This document shows, piece after piece, positions 7,827-16,972 of a stretch of 64,000 bases of DNA. The stretch spans positions 496,001 to 560,000 of the forward strand of contig JADJWG010000004.1 of the NCBI GenBank assembly GCA_016716475.1, given 5' to 3'. Position 1 is the first letter of the stretch; each line of letters begins with the position of its first letter. This DNA comes from Phycisphaerales bacterium (GTDB lineage Bacteria; Planctomycetota; Phycisphaerae; UBA1845; Fen-1342). A program made the translations under genes and the position numbers. Below the pieces are notes generated by a model. That model made no database searches. It saw nothing but the letters and a program-made list of their open reading frames with translations, and was not told where the DNA came from.

Positions 7827-8729
7827 TCAATCCCCGGTGGACTGCTCCCCGGCCCGGTGGGGTTCCACATGCACCAGCACTTGCCGTACCTGTGGCAGCA
7901 CGGCGCGCACGGCGTGGTCCACCTCGTGCGCTACCTCGTGTGAATGTCGTACGGACATCTCGCCGTCTACCTCCACATGCATGTCGATCAGGTAATGCAG
8001 CCCTACTTTGCGGGCGTAGACTTTCTCGATGTCCGCTACACCAGGGACCGCGCGCGCGACCAGCCGCGCCGCCGCGCCGATCTCCGGGGCCTGCGTATCC
8101 ATCAATTCACGCAAGGGACGCCGCACGAGCCGCGTGGCATTGAAGAGGATCAGTCCGGCCGCGACGAGTGCGGCCCAGTTGTCCGCATGGGCCCAGGCCG
8201 GACCGCCCAGCAGCGCCACCGCAATGCCGACCGCCGCCGCCAGTGAAGTGATGGCGTCACTGCGATGGTGCCACGCGTCGGCCTCCACCGAGCCGCTGTC
8301 AATCTTTCGCCCGACACGCCGCACAAACCGGAAGAGACCCTCCTTGACCACAACCACGCCCAGCAGCACGAACAGCGTATACCCCGCCGGTGGCAGGCGC
8401 TCGTTGAACAAGCCGCGCACCGATTCCACTGCGATACTCACACCCGTGCCGAACACCAGCAGTGCGACGATCAGTCCCGCGAGCGATTCAGCCCGTCCGT
8501 GGCCGTAAGGGTGGTCGTCGTCAGCGGGCTGTCCCGCAATGTGCAGGCCGCGCAGCACGACGGCAGAGGAAACCAAGTCGAGCAGGGATTCCACGGCGTC
8601 GGCAACCAGCGCGAATGAATTCCCCAGGATGCCGGCTACGAGTTTGCCCGTACCGAGGCAGGCGTTGACGAGCAACGCCAGTACCGAAGCGGCAGCACCG
8701 TCGCGAAATGGGGTGTCGGACGAATTCAT
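7827..8729 (-). CDS. Cation diffusion facilitator family transporter
   Basis: This protein of about 300 residues starts MNSSDTPFRDG (the frame is open to 8837). It is a proton-coupled exporter of divalent metals such as zinc, cobalt or iron in the inner membrane. The metal-site aspartates and histidines are visible: ALVADAVESLLDL in TM2, DDDHPYGHGRAE in the TM2-TM3 loop and EADAWHHRSDAITS in TM5. Six membrane segments are followed by a cytoplasmic ferredoxin-like domain (HYLIDMHVEVDGEMSVRHSHEVAHEV) that binds metal and dimerises. The TM2 site is H-less (D-x3-E), and the metal cannot be assigned. Confidence 0.92.
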   Translation of the reverse strand: MNSSDTPFRDGAAASVLALLVNACLGTGKLVAGILGNSFALVADAVESLLDLVSSAVVLRGLHIAGQPADDDHPYGHGRAESLAGLIVALLVFGTGVSIAVESVRGLFNERLPPAGYTLFVLLGVVVVKEGLFRFVRRVGRKIDSGSVEADAWHHRSDAITSLAAAVGIAVALLGGPAWAHADNWAALVAAGLILFNATRLVRRPLRELMDTQAPEIGAAARLVARAVPGVADIEKVYARKVGLHYLIDMHVEVDGEMSVRHSHEVAHEVDHAVRAVLPQVRQVLVHVEPHRAGEQSTGD

Positions 8730-8851
8730 CGCATCCGCGACCGGTTCCGGTCGGTTACAGGCCTTGGGCGGTCTCAGGTGTTCGGTAGGGCGGCCTGCCC
8801 GGTATGTTGGAGGCAGGAACGCGGAAGCCACACCCACGAGGCACGATAACC

Positions 8852-8880
8852 TTGTCGGCGTCCCTCCGGCAAGCTAGCAT
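8852..8880 (+). promoter_or_regulatory. Promoter candidate for metK
   Basis: TTGTCG at 8852-8857 and TAGCAT at 8875-8880 are separated by 17 bases, each matching four of six consensus positions. The TTG start of metK is 67 bases downstream. No SAM riboswitch fold was seen in the leader. Confidence 0.35.
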
Positions 8881-8946
8881 GGTCGACTTGAGCCGGTGGG
8901 GGATGTGCCGGATTCCCCGGAAAAAGCCGCAGAGAAGGAGCCCAAC

Positions 8947-10104
8947 TTGGCAGCCCAGCGAGATCAGCACCTGTTCACGTCCGAATCCGTGAGCATGGGG
9001 CACCCGGATAAGGTGGCGGATCAAATCTCCGACGCGATTCTCGATGCGATGCTGGCGCAGGATCCGTACTCGCGGGTCGCGGTCGAGACGCTCGTTTCCA
9101 CCGGCATGGTTGTGGTTGCCGGTGAGGTCACGACCCAGGCGTACGTCGAGATCCCCGATGTGGTCCGGGAGACCGTCCATGAAATCGGATACACCTCGGC
9201 CGACATGGCCTTCGACTACATTTCCTGCGCCGTACTGAGTTCGATCAAGCGGCAGTCGCCGGACATCGCCATGGGTGTCGATCGCGACGGTGCCGGAGAC
9301 CAGGGCATGATGTTCGGCTTCGCCTGCCGCGAAACGCCGGAGCTCATGCCGCTCGCGATTCGCTTGGCGCACCGCCTGGTCGAGACGCACGTCCACATTC
9401 GCCGCGAAAACGTCATTACCGGCCTGCGACCCGATGCGAAGAGCCAGGTCACGATCGAGTACGCCGACGGCAAACCCGTCCGCGTGGATACCGTCGTGCT
9501 CTCGACGCAGCACGAGCCCACCTGGAACGACCGCCAGAAGCAACTCGGCGGTGAGATCACCGAGAAGCTCATCAAGCCGGTTCTTGGCGACTGGTGGAAC
9601 TCGCAGGTCAAGGTGCATGTGAACCCCACCGGCCGCTTCGAGATTGGCGGCCCGCACGGCGATTGTGGCCTGACGGGCCGCAAGATCATTGTTGATACGT
9701 ACGGCGGTCGCGGGCGCCATGGGGGTGGGGCCTTTTCGGGCAAGGATCCCACCAAGGTGGATCGCTCGGCGGCCTACATGGCGCGCTACATCGCGAAGAA
9801 CATTGTTTCGGCCGGGCTCGCCGACGTCTGTGAGCTCCAGCTCTCCTACGCCATCGGGGTCGCGGACCCGACCAGTGTGTTCGTCACCACCGAAGGTACC
9901 GCGAAGATCGACGAGCGCAAAATCGCGGAACTGGTGCGGGAATTCTTCCCGCTGACGCCCCGTGGAATTATCGAACACCTCGACTTGCGCCGCCCGATTT
10001 ACCGCGACACCGCCCGGCATGGCCACTTCGGTCGCGAACTCCCGAACTTCACCTGGGAGAAGACCGACAAGGCCGCGGCGCTGCGCAAAGCTGCAGGGCT
10101 CTAG
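8947..10104 (+). CDS. metK: S-adenosylmethionine synthetase
   Basis: This enzyme makes S-adenosylmethionine from methionine and ATP. The frame is open from 8896, but AGAAGGAG at 8933-8940 sits six bases before a TTG at 8947. That start gives a 385-residue protein beginning (M)AAQRDQHLFTSESVSMGHP, which fits the family length. Family motifs are the ATP site SVSMGHPDKVADQISD, the hexapeptide-like GAGDQGMMFG, and the P-loop-like segment GGRGRHGGGAFSGKDPTKVD. Conserved FEIGGPHGDCGLTGRKI is also present. It is probably monocistronic; a possible promoter lies just upstream. Confidence 0.95.
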   Translation: MAAQRDQHLFTSESVSMGHPDKVADQISDAILDAMLAQDPYSRVAVETLVSTGMVVVAGEVTTQAYVEIPDVVRETVHEIGYTSADMAFDYISCAVLSSIKRQSPDIAMGVDRDGAGDQGMMFGFACRETPELMPLAIRLAHRLVETHVHIRRENVITGLRPDAKSQVTIEYADGKPVRVDTVVLSTQHEPTWNDRQKQLGGEITEKLIKPVLGDWWNSQVKVHVNPTGRFEIGGPHGDCGLTGRKIIVDTYGGRGRHGGGAFSGKDPTKVDRSAAYMARYIAKNIVSAGLADVCELQLSYAIGVADPTSVFVTTEGTAKIDERKIAELVREFFPLTPRGIIEHLDLRRPIYRDTARHGHFGRELPNFTWEKTDKAAALRKAAGL

Positions 10105-10423
10105 AACTTCGCCCCCGCGCACCCCGCCCGTGCAGGGAGGGGTTGGGGGAGCGGGTCAAGTTCCGTTGAATGGCGCCCTTCACCGGATCGTTCCGCCTGG
10201 TGGAACGGAGTAGTGGGATCGCTGCGCATACGCTCAACAAGCACATTGCAGCAATTCCCCCCGGTGGTCTTCCCCTGTCGGCCGGATTCGTCCCGAGCAC
10301 GCAGTGCACCGGGAGGGGTGCCGGCTCGTGGTTCGCGTGCCATTTCCAGCCCCACGCCGCTCCAACCGTCCCCTTGTCCCCGCGCGGCGCTGTCGGCATC
10401 ATGCGTGTGGAGGTGTTCCGAAC
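10105..10423. other. 319-bp intergenic region
   Basis: No gene was recognised. It contains a short inverted repeat (CGTTCC at 10189-10194 with GGAACG at 10202-10207) and, at the right end, a GGAGG motif before the QueD-like start at 10424. Open frames here have no protein-like composition. Confidence 0.5.
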
Positions 10424-10801
10424 ATGTACGATGTCAGCGTGACCCGGACCTTCGTGGCGACTCACCAGCTTCGCTACCCGGACGGCACCCTCGAAGAGTT
10501 GCACGAGCACGTTTGGGAGGTGACGGTGACCTATGCGGGGCCCGCGCTCGATGCGACCGGCCTGCTGGTCGATTTCGTGCCGCTTGCGCAGCGGATGGAC
10601 GAGATTCTGAGCGTCCTGCACGAGCAGAATCTCAATCATGTTCGCGTCTTCCGTAACCATTCCCCGTCGGCGGAGCATGTCGCCCTGTATGTAGCCGAGC
10701 AACTCGTGGGCTTCGCAGGTCACGGGGCTCGGCTGACATGCGTGGCCGTCGTCGAGGCGCCGGGCTGCGTGGCGCGCTACTATCCGCCGGGCGAGCGCTG
10801 A
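10424..10801 (+). CDS. PTPS/QueD-like protein lacking catalytic residues
   Basis: This 125-residue protein has the T-fold of 6-pyruvoyltetrahydropterin and 6-carboxytetrahydropterin synthases. The three zinc-ligand histidines are kept (H14 in ATHQL, and H28 and H30 in LHEHVWEV), as is the substrate-binding Glu of the PSAEHVA motif. However, the catalytic Cys that normally lies just before HGH is a Leu here (LEELHEH). The Asp-His pair of LDHxxLN is replaced by HE (LHEQNLNH). It is therefore unlikely to be a standard QueD. The start is set by GGAGG about 10 bases upstream. The next gene, a sugar isomerase-like protein, follows after 62 bases and is probably cotranscribed. Confidence 0.75.
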   Translation: MYDVSVTRTFVATHQLRYPDGTLEELHEHVWEVTVTYAGPALDATGLLVDFVPLAQRMDEILSVLHEQNLNHVRVFRNHSPSAEHVALYVAEQLVGFAGHGARLTCVAVVEAPGCVARYYPPGER

Positions 10802-10863
10802 ACAAACCCTGCGGTGGCGCAGGGTTGCTGCGCCACAAGCAAGGCAAGAAGCAAGGGAGCAGC

Positions 10864-11655
10864 ATGCAGCTCAAGATCTTCAAGGGACTGTGGGGTGACG
10901 CCGAGGGGCATGCCACACAGGCGGACCTGGCGCGCATTCGGGGTGCCGGGTACGACGGCATCGAGTGGTCGGCACCCCAGGCCGACCCGGCGGCGTGGCG
11001 CGACTGGTGCGGTGAACTGGGGCTCGAGTACATCGCCATGGTGTTCCCGCTGACGCCCGGAGAGATTGCGGCCGAGGTGCAGAAGGTCCGCGCCTACGGC
11101 CCTGTCAAAATCACGATGCACAGCGGCCGGGACAAAATGACTTTCGAGGAGGGTTGTGACTTTTTCGAAGCGGCCCTGGCGCTCGAGGAGGATCTCGGGA
11201 TTCCGATCGCACACGAAACCCACCGCCACCGGCTGCTCTACGCGCCGTGGGCCACGGCCCGCTACCTGGAGCGATTCCCGCGCTTGCGGGTCTGTGCAGA
11301 TTTCAGCCACTGGTGTTGCGTGTGCGAGTCGCTGCTGAAGGACATGGAGGACTGGGTGCAATTGACCTGCGAGCGGGCCGTGCATGTGCACGGGCGTGTC
11401 GGCTGGGAAGAAGGACCGCAGGTGGCGGATCCACGGGCGCCCGAGGTAGCACACTACGTGGCACGACACGAGGAGTTCTGGGATCGCATTCGCGCTGCGC
11501 ACCAGCAGCGTCAGGCCGTCGAGCTGACCTTCACACCGGAGTACGGCCCGCCGGGCTACATGCCGGCCTTGCCCTACACGCGCCAGCCACTCGCCAACCT
11601 CTGGGACGTCTGCCTCTGGTCGGCCGAACGGCTGCGCACGCGCTGGGGGGCCTGA
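10864..11655 (+). CDS. TIM-barrel sugar phosphate isomerase/epimerase-like protein
   Basis: This 263-residue protein belongs to the AP-endonuclease-2-like TIM-barrel superfamily, which includes xylose isomerase-like and IolE/IolI enzymes. The start MQLKIFKGLWG follows AAGGGAG at good spacing. Likely metal ligands are seen in strand-end positions: ITMHSGRD (H), IAHETHRHR (E, H), CADFSHW (D, H), HVHGRVG (H) and ELTFTPEYG (E). These are the expected divalent-metal site. The substrate is unknown; homologues usually act on ketoses or inosose-like compounds. Confidence 0.78.
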   Translation: MQLKIFKGLWGDAEGHATQADLARIRGAGYDGIEWSAPQADPAAWRDWCGELGLEYIAMVFPLTPGEIAAEVQKVRAYGPVKITMHSGRDKMTFEEGCDFFEAALALEEDLGIPIAHETHRHRLLYAPWATARYLERFPRLRVCADFSHWCCVCESLLKDMEDWVQLTCERAVHVHGRVGWEEGPQVADPRAPEVAHYVARHEEFWDRIRAAHQQRQAVELTFTPEYGPPGYMPALPYTRQPLANLWDVCLWSAERLRTRWGA

Positions 11656-11725
11656 CGGCCGGGCGCGGTGTTGCGCCAGCCGGGCAATCCGCCGGCCGGC
11701 GCGGGGGGTATCGTGTCCCGTCCGG

Positions 11726-14700
11726 TCAGCGCGCCGGTGGCGCCGCCGTGTCCTCACCCAGCGCCGCTTTACTCTCGATCTGCTCTGCCAGCGTCCGAAC
11801 CGGCACGCCGCGCAGCGTCTTGCGGCGGATGAACTTCTGTGCGAAGAGGTTGTTGGGCACGGACATCCGGGTGCCGCCTTCGCCCTGCAGAACGGTGTAC
11901 ATGAAATTGATGTCCACCACGCGGCCCTGCAGCCCCTCGGGGAGAATTTCCACCTGCTCGCCGATGTTGAACGGCCGCCAGATCAGGATCACGATGGTGG
12001 CCAGCAGGTTGCTGAGAATACTCCAGACCGCCACAAAGGCCACGGCGATCATCGCGACCACGGTCGTCAGCAGCGTCCAGATGCTGTCGATGCGCCAGCC
12101 CGACAGGGCGATGAAACTGAGCGCTGCGAGCACCGTCAAGACGCCCCGCAGCCAGCGGCGCAGGAGATTGACGATGCTCTCCGGCAGACGCCCGCCGCGG
12201 TGCAGCGCAAAAAGCGCCGCATACGCCAGCCGGTCCAGTACCAGCGCCGCGATCAGGACCAGAGCGCCCGTTCCCAGCATGCGCAGGTCGAGCCACTCAC
12301 GTGGGAGGCGGATATTCCAGATCCACAGGAATCCCACCAGGAAGGTCGCCAGTAACGCCAGCCGGACGGCGGCGCGCAAGAGCGCCAGCACATACCGCGA
12401 ACGACTCTCGGCCAGGACGGGATCCTCCGGTTCGCCGTCGCGCTCCGTGCCCGTCGAATGCGCCAGGGGAGCGGCGGTGTTCACCCGTGTCCGCGGTTCC
12501 CTTTCGGCGTAATGGTCGAGCAGGTCGACCACGTATTCGGACACGGTCAGAGCGACGATCAACAGCAGGCCCGTCACCAGAATCCCAAAGCCGATGTAGG
12601 TTGCCAGTGCTCCAAAGCCGACCACCTGGAGCGCGAGCAACGCGACCACGACCAGCGTGACCACCGGGTACAACAGCACCGCGAACGCCGCGACCCACTG
12701 GCCCTGCCAGGCATCGAACACTCCCAGCACGCGTTGCTTGGGCAGCAGGAACAGCAGCAGCAGCACCAGCAGACCGGTCTTGAAGACCTCGTAACTCGCG
12801 TTGCGCAGTGTCAGGGCGAAGCCGCCCACATCCAGCGCGAGCGGCACCGCCAGCACGCAGGCGGAATAGAAGATGATGGTGCCGAGCCACCAGCGGTAGT
12901 GCTGTGCCACAAGGTCTGAACACGGCAATGGCCGGTGGGCGGGGCTGTTGTCCTCAAAAAGGTGATGCACAAGGCGGATTGCCAGCGGTGCTGCGGCTGC
13001 GAGCCCCAGCAGCGCGGCGGCCACGAGGCGGGCCCGCCCTTCCGGATACGCCTGCCAGACGAGCACGAGCAGCGCCCGTCACCAGCACCACGATCGCGAG
13101 ATCACCCAGCATGTTCCAGCCGAGCAGATTGATGCGGTCGCTGAGACCGCTGGCTGGCGGAGGTGCGGATTCGCCGTCGGTGGGCCGCGGACGAAGGTAA
13201 TCCGCTTCGATGTGACGTGCCAGTACGACGCCACGACGACGTGCGAGAACCGTCAGAACGATTCCGCACACGACACTCAGCGCGAGCAGCGCGGGGCCCC
13301 AGGTCCAGACCGCACTCCCCGGAACCCGCAGGGGTGCGGCGAGCGCGGCCAGCAGCGTCCGGGCACGGCCTTCATCATCGTTGCCGCCGAAAAGCGTGGC
13401 GTCCAGGTCGGCTTCGGCCGCAGCGAGGACCGCCGCGGGTGGTCCAAACGCGGCGACGACGGCCCGCAATTCGGTGCCGGCGCGCCACCAGTCGGTGCGC
13501 AATACGCCCGCATCGCGACTACCGATGCGCCGCCAGAACAGCGACAGGTTCACGGTTTCAAGGTAGGAGAGATGCTCATCCGCGCGTTCCAGCGCGGTGA
13601 TCAAGCGGTCGAGCACCGGGCCCGCCGGCGTCAATGCGGCGGACATGGCTTCCGCGAACCGGGCCCGGAGTTCCGCGAGCTGGGCATCGAGGCGCGTGCG
13701 CTCCACGGCATCGGTACCCAATGCTTCTACTTCGACCGCCGCCGCCAGTTCCACGAAACGCAGCAACGCGCGATCGCGTGCGGTCTGCATGCTCTGTTGG
13801 AGGGTGAGCAGTTCCACCTGCGCGCGGCGCAGTTCGGTCGCGCGGCGGGTAATGTCGATCTGGTCCGCTTCGCTGCGCAGGTAGAGCGTGCGGGTTTCCT
13901 CGCTGGAGCGATAGTCGAGCGTGTCAACGATGCGTTCCCAGGCAGCGCGCGCGGTGTTGATCCGCTCGATCAGGCGATCGGCGCGCGTGTCGGCAGCATA
14001 TCTCTGGAGTGTTTGGACGCGCTCCGGACCGGTGAAGTAGCGCTGCAGCACGCGCTCGACGAAGACCTCGGTATCCAGCAGCGCCCGCTCGAACGGTCGT
14101 GTCGTGGCCTGGCGCTCCAGCTCGAGCCGTTCAAGTTGTGAACGTCCGAGTTCTTCGGTGAGTTGTGCCAGGCGGGCCTGGGCCGCGGTCAGCAGCTCAC
14201 GCTGGACCGTCAGCCGGCGCTCATCCCGGCGCTGTAACAGCTCGGTGTGCCGCTCATCCAGAGCGATGTTGTGCAGCGCGAGCTCGAGCGCGCCGATGAG
14301 CACGCGCAGCCGCCGCTCCCCCAGCGACTCGGTTGCCGGTGCGGTCGTCACGGCCGCCTCCGCCTCCGGCTGCTGTACGGCCGCTTCGTGCTCTTGCCGC
14401 AGGGCGCGCAGCTCGGCTTCGAGCTGCGCCCGCCGCTGTGCGAAACCCCCGGCGAGTTGCGCAGCACGGCGCGCCTGTTCATCCGCCAGAATCCCCCGCG
14501 CCGTTTCGATACCCTGCACGCGCTGCCGCAACGCCTCCACGTCGGCCGCGGTGACGGCCCGCAACTCCTCGATCGGCAGGGCCGCCGCCAGTTCCAGCGC
14601 CTGGGCCTCGATCTGCACAAGTTCCGCCGAAAGCAATTCCACTTGTGCGGGGCTGCCCAGCTCTTCGAGCGCTGTGTACAACCCCGCCGCGCGCTGCACG

Positions 14701-15113
14701 CGCCCCAGGTAATTCTGCCAGGCGTCATATAGCGCCAACGCGTCCGCCCGCAGGGCCGCATCCGGTGCTTCGGGTGACTCGGCCGGCTGGGTTGTGGGTG
14801 CCAGTACCGTCAGTCGTGCTTCGGCGAGTTCCACCCGCGCCGGGAGGTCGCCCGGTCCCTGCGGGACCTGCCGCAGCAGCGTGGCGGCCTGTGTGGACGC
14901 GGGCGGGATGATCAGCGGAGCCGCGCCGGCGGTTGCGGTGGCGGGCTCCTGGTCAGTCGGTGGCGGCGGTGGTTCCTGCGCACGCGCCGCGCTCAGCAGG
15001 CACACCCCCGCGACCAGAGTCACCAGCCAACCATGAGTCCCCCACTTGCCGATGTACCTGCACCCCGCAACCACGAACCGCATCATCACCTGCTCTTTCA
15101 TACCCCCATCCAA
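11726..15113 (-). pseudogene. Large MscS-family mechanosensitive channel, split by one frameshift
   Basis: Two overlapping minus-strand frames are parts of one gene. The first (15113-12954) starts with a signal peptide (start somewhere between 15113 and 15083) and then has about 500 residues of coiled coil rich in Ala, Glu and Arg, and a membrane helix. The second (to 11726) holds several more helices and the MscS core: VWSILSNLLATIVILIW (TM3), FNIGEQVEIL and SVPNNLFAQKF. Skipping one G in the GGG run at 13075-13077 joins them into a 1128-residue protein with an uninterrupted helix (AIVVLVTALLVLVW). This domain plan matches the MscK/YjeP class of osmotic safety channels. The break may be an assembly error. 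It is the last gene of a MoxR-VWA-MscS run with short gaps. Confidence 0.8.
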
Positions 15114-15187
15114 CCCAGATGATAGCGGCGGTGCGCGCTATCGTGCGTGAATCGGATGGGCCGTGCCCCCGCAACCGTGTTACGCGG

Positions 15188-16927
15188 TCAACCGAGTATG
15201 AAGCGGCGGCGCTTGACATAATCCCACACCACGAAGCGCTCCAGTTCCCCGCCCGTCACGAAGAAGACGCGACCCGTAGTGCTTTCGGCGAGGGTGTGCG
15301 CGAAGCGCACATCCTCCTCGTTCTGGGCCCACGTGCTCAGCAGGAAGATGTTGATCACGATGCCCTGCGCACGGCAGCGCAGTCCCTCCCGCAGTGTGTG
15401 TTCCGCCGTCCGTGCATCCGGCGGGAAAAGCATGTAGAGCTGCTGTCCCTCGAAGTGTGCAGTCGGCAGCCCGTCCGTAATCAGTACGATCTGGCGGTTC
15501 GGCGTATCCTGCACCTGCAGCACCTGCCGTGCAAGCCGCAGACCGTGTTCGAGGTTGGTGAAGTGCGGCGGCAGCAGCAGTTCGGAGAAGCTGGGGTCGC
15601 CCATGTCCGCGCGCAGCCGCACGACCGGTTCGCGGATCGTGACAGGCCGCGGCAGCAGTTCGATGATCTCGGCCACGTGTCGCCGCTTCGCCAGCGTCGC
15701 CACCTCCACGAAGTCCACGAAATCGCCCGGATACTCGCTCCGGATCAGCCCGTGCAGCGCCAGCGCCATGCGCTTCACATGCACGTACAGGCCGTCCCAG
15801 CGCATCGAGCCGCTCATGTCCATCAACACGCTGGTCGCGCACTTCGGCTGGTTCCGCGTGAGGTGAATCTCGATGTCACCCGGCCGCAGCCGCACCGGCT
15901 GCATGGGACCTCCTCCCTCTCGGGCGACACCCGCGGCCGGCTCTCTGCGCTCCCGCAGCAGCGCGTTGAGTAGGGTCGCCGTCACGTCCATGGAGCCGAG
16001 CGAGTCGCCGAACTCATACGGCTTGGTGCGCTGCAGCTCCACCGCCCCATCGCCCGCGAGCACGACGTGGTGCCGGCCGGACCGGGCGGCGTGCAGCTCG
16101 CTGAAAATCTGTTCGAGCAGCCGCCCCTGGAACAGTCGGTAGGCCTTCGGCGAGAGCCGTAGCTCGCCCTGCTCCTCCAGCAGGCCCTGCTCTTCGGCCT
16201 GTCTGCGCAGCAGTTCTTCGATCCGTTTCTGAGTTTCGCGCAGGCCCTCGAGCTGTTCTTCATCCGCGAAGCGCCGCAGTGCTTCCTGGTCGATCACGTA
16301 GACGCGGGCGTTCTTCTCCGCCTCCGCGATCTGTTTCAGCAGCCGGTCGATCGTTTCCAGCTCTTCCTTCACCTCCAGTGCGCGGGGCACGTCCAGAGCA
16401 GTGCGCCCCGTGAAGGCGTACTGGGTAGCCAACTCCTCCACTTCATCCCGTTCGACGAGCCGCTCGTTGATCTGCACCAGCTCCCGGGCGAACGGACTGC
16501 GCTGCGGCACCCGGTACCAGAGCCGTTCGAAATCGAGGTTCTGCTCATCCCGGGCGGCCCGCTGAAACGCGTCGCGCAGCTCTCTGGGTGGCCGGGCCTG
16601 GCGCAGCGCGGCTCGAAACACCTGCTCCGCGAGCCGCCGGACCGTCTGGGTCTCGTATGTGCTGAGCAGCTTGCGCTTGCGCTCCTCGAGGAGTGCCCGC
16701 AGGGCCGCCAGACTCGGACCCAGCCCGGCGATCTGTCGCGGATCCAGCTCGACCGCGTCAGCAAGTTGCTCGGGGGTCAGCTTCCGCGCCCGACCGTAGA
16801 GCAGGAGATGCTCGAACGCGGGTGAAAGCATGTCGGGCGGGTCCGCGGCCGGCAGAGGGAATCGCTGCGGATCGTACTTGCGGTAGGTGTGGATGACGCC
16901 GCCCACGAGCCGGGGAGTATTGGACAT
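15188..16927 (-). CDS. VWA-domain protein (MoxR partner)
   Basis: This 579-residue protein has a long helical N-terminal half with much coiled coil (about residues 160-260) and a C-terminal von Willebrand A domain. The MIDAS motif DMSGS is at residues 370-374, with the following conserved Thr/Asp in FTNLEHGLR and ITDGLPTAH. VWA proteins of this type act with MoxR-type AAA ATPases to insert metals or assemble and activate large complexes. The partner ATPase gene lies directly upstream (45-bp gap), so they are almost surely one operon. No membrane segment was seen, so it is probably cytoplasmic. The target of the complex is unknown; the large mechanosensitive channel downstream is a candidate. 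Confidence 0.87.
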   Translation of the reverse strand: MSNTPRLVGGVIHTYRKYDPQRFPLPAADPPDMLSPAFEHLLLYGRARKLTPEQLADAVELDPRQIAGLGPSLAALRALLEERKRKLLSTYETQTVRRLAEQVFRAALRQARPPRELRDAFQRAARDEQNLDFERLWYRVPQRSPFARELVQINERLVERDEVEELATQYAFTGRTALDVPRALEVKEELETIDRLLKQIAEAEKNARVYVIDQEALRRFADEEQLEGLRETQKRIEELLRRQAEEQGLLEEQGELRLSPKAYRLFQGRLLEQIFSELHAARSGRHHVVLAGDGAVELQRTKPYEFGDSLGSMDVTATLLNALLRERREPAAGVAREGGGPMQPVRLRPGDIEIHLTRNQPKCATSVLMDMSGSMRWDGLYVHVKRMALALHGLIRSEYPGDFVDFVEVATLAKRRHVAEIIELLPRPVTIREPVVRLRADMGDPSFSELLLPPHFTNLEHGLRLARQVLQVQDTPNRQIVLITDGLPTAHFEGQQLYMLFPPDARTAEHTLREGLRCRAQGIVINIFLLSTWAQNEEDVRFAHTLAESTTGRVFFVTGGELERFVVWDYVKRRRFILG

Positions 16928-16972
16928 CGCCTTGCTTTCCTGCGCGCCGCGACCGGCACGAATCCAGCCGGT

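Noticed and set aside
8838..8946. A SAM riboswitch in front of metK
   Set aside because: The leader is short, and I could not find the SAM-I, SAM-II or SAM-IV core sequences.
8755..10122. A 455-codon open frame opposite metK
   Set aside because: Same effect: metK on the plus strand is complete and conserved, and this frame has a composition unlike real proteins.
13071..13080. Programmed +1 frameshifting in the MscS-like gene
   Set aside because: There is no slippery heptamer or stimulating structure evident, and a similar one-base break occurs in lepA, so an assembly error is simpler.
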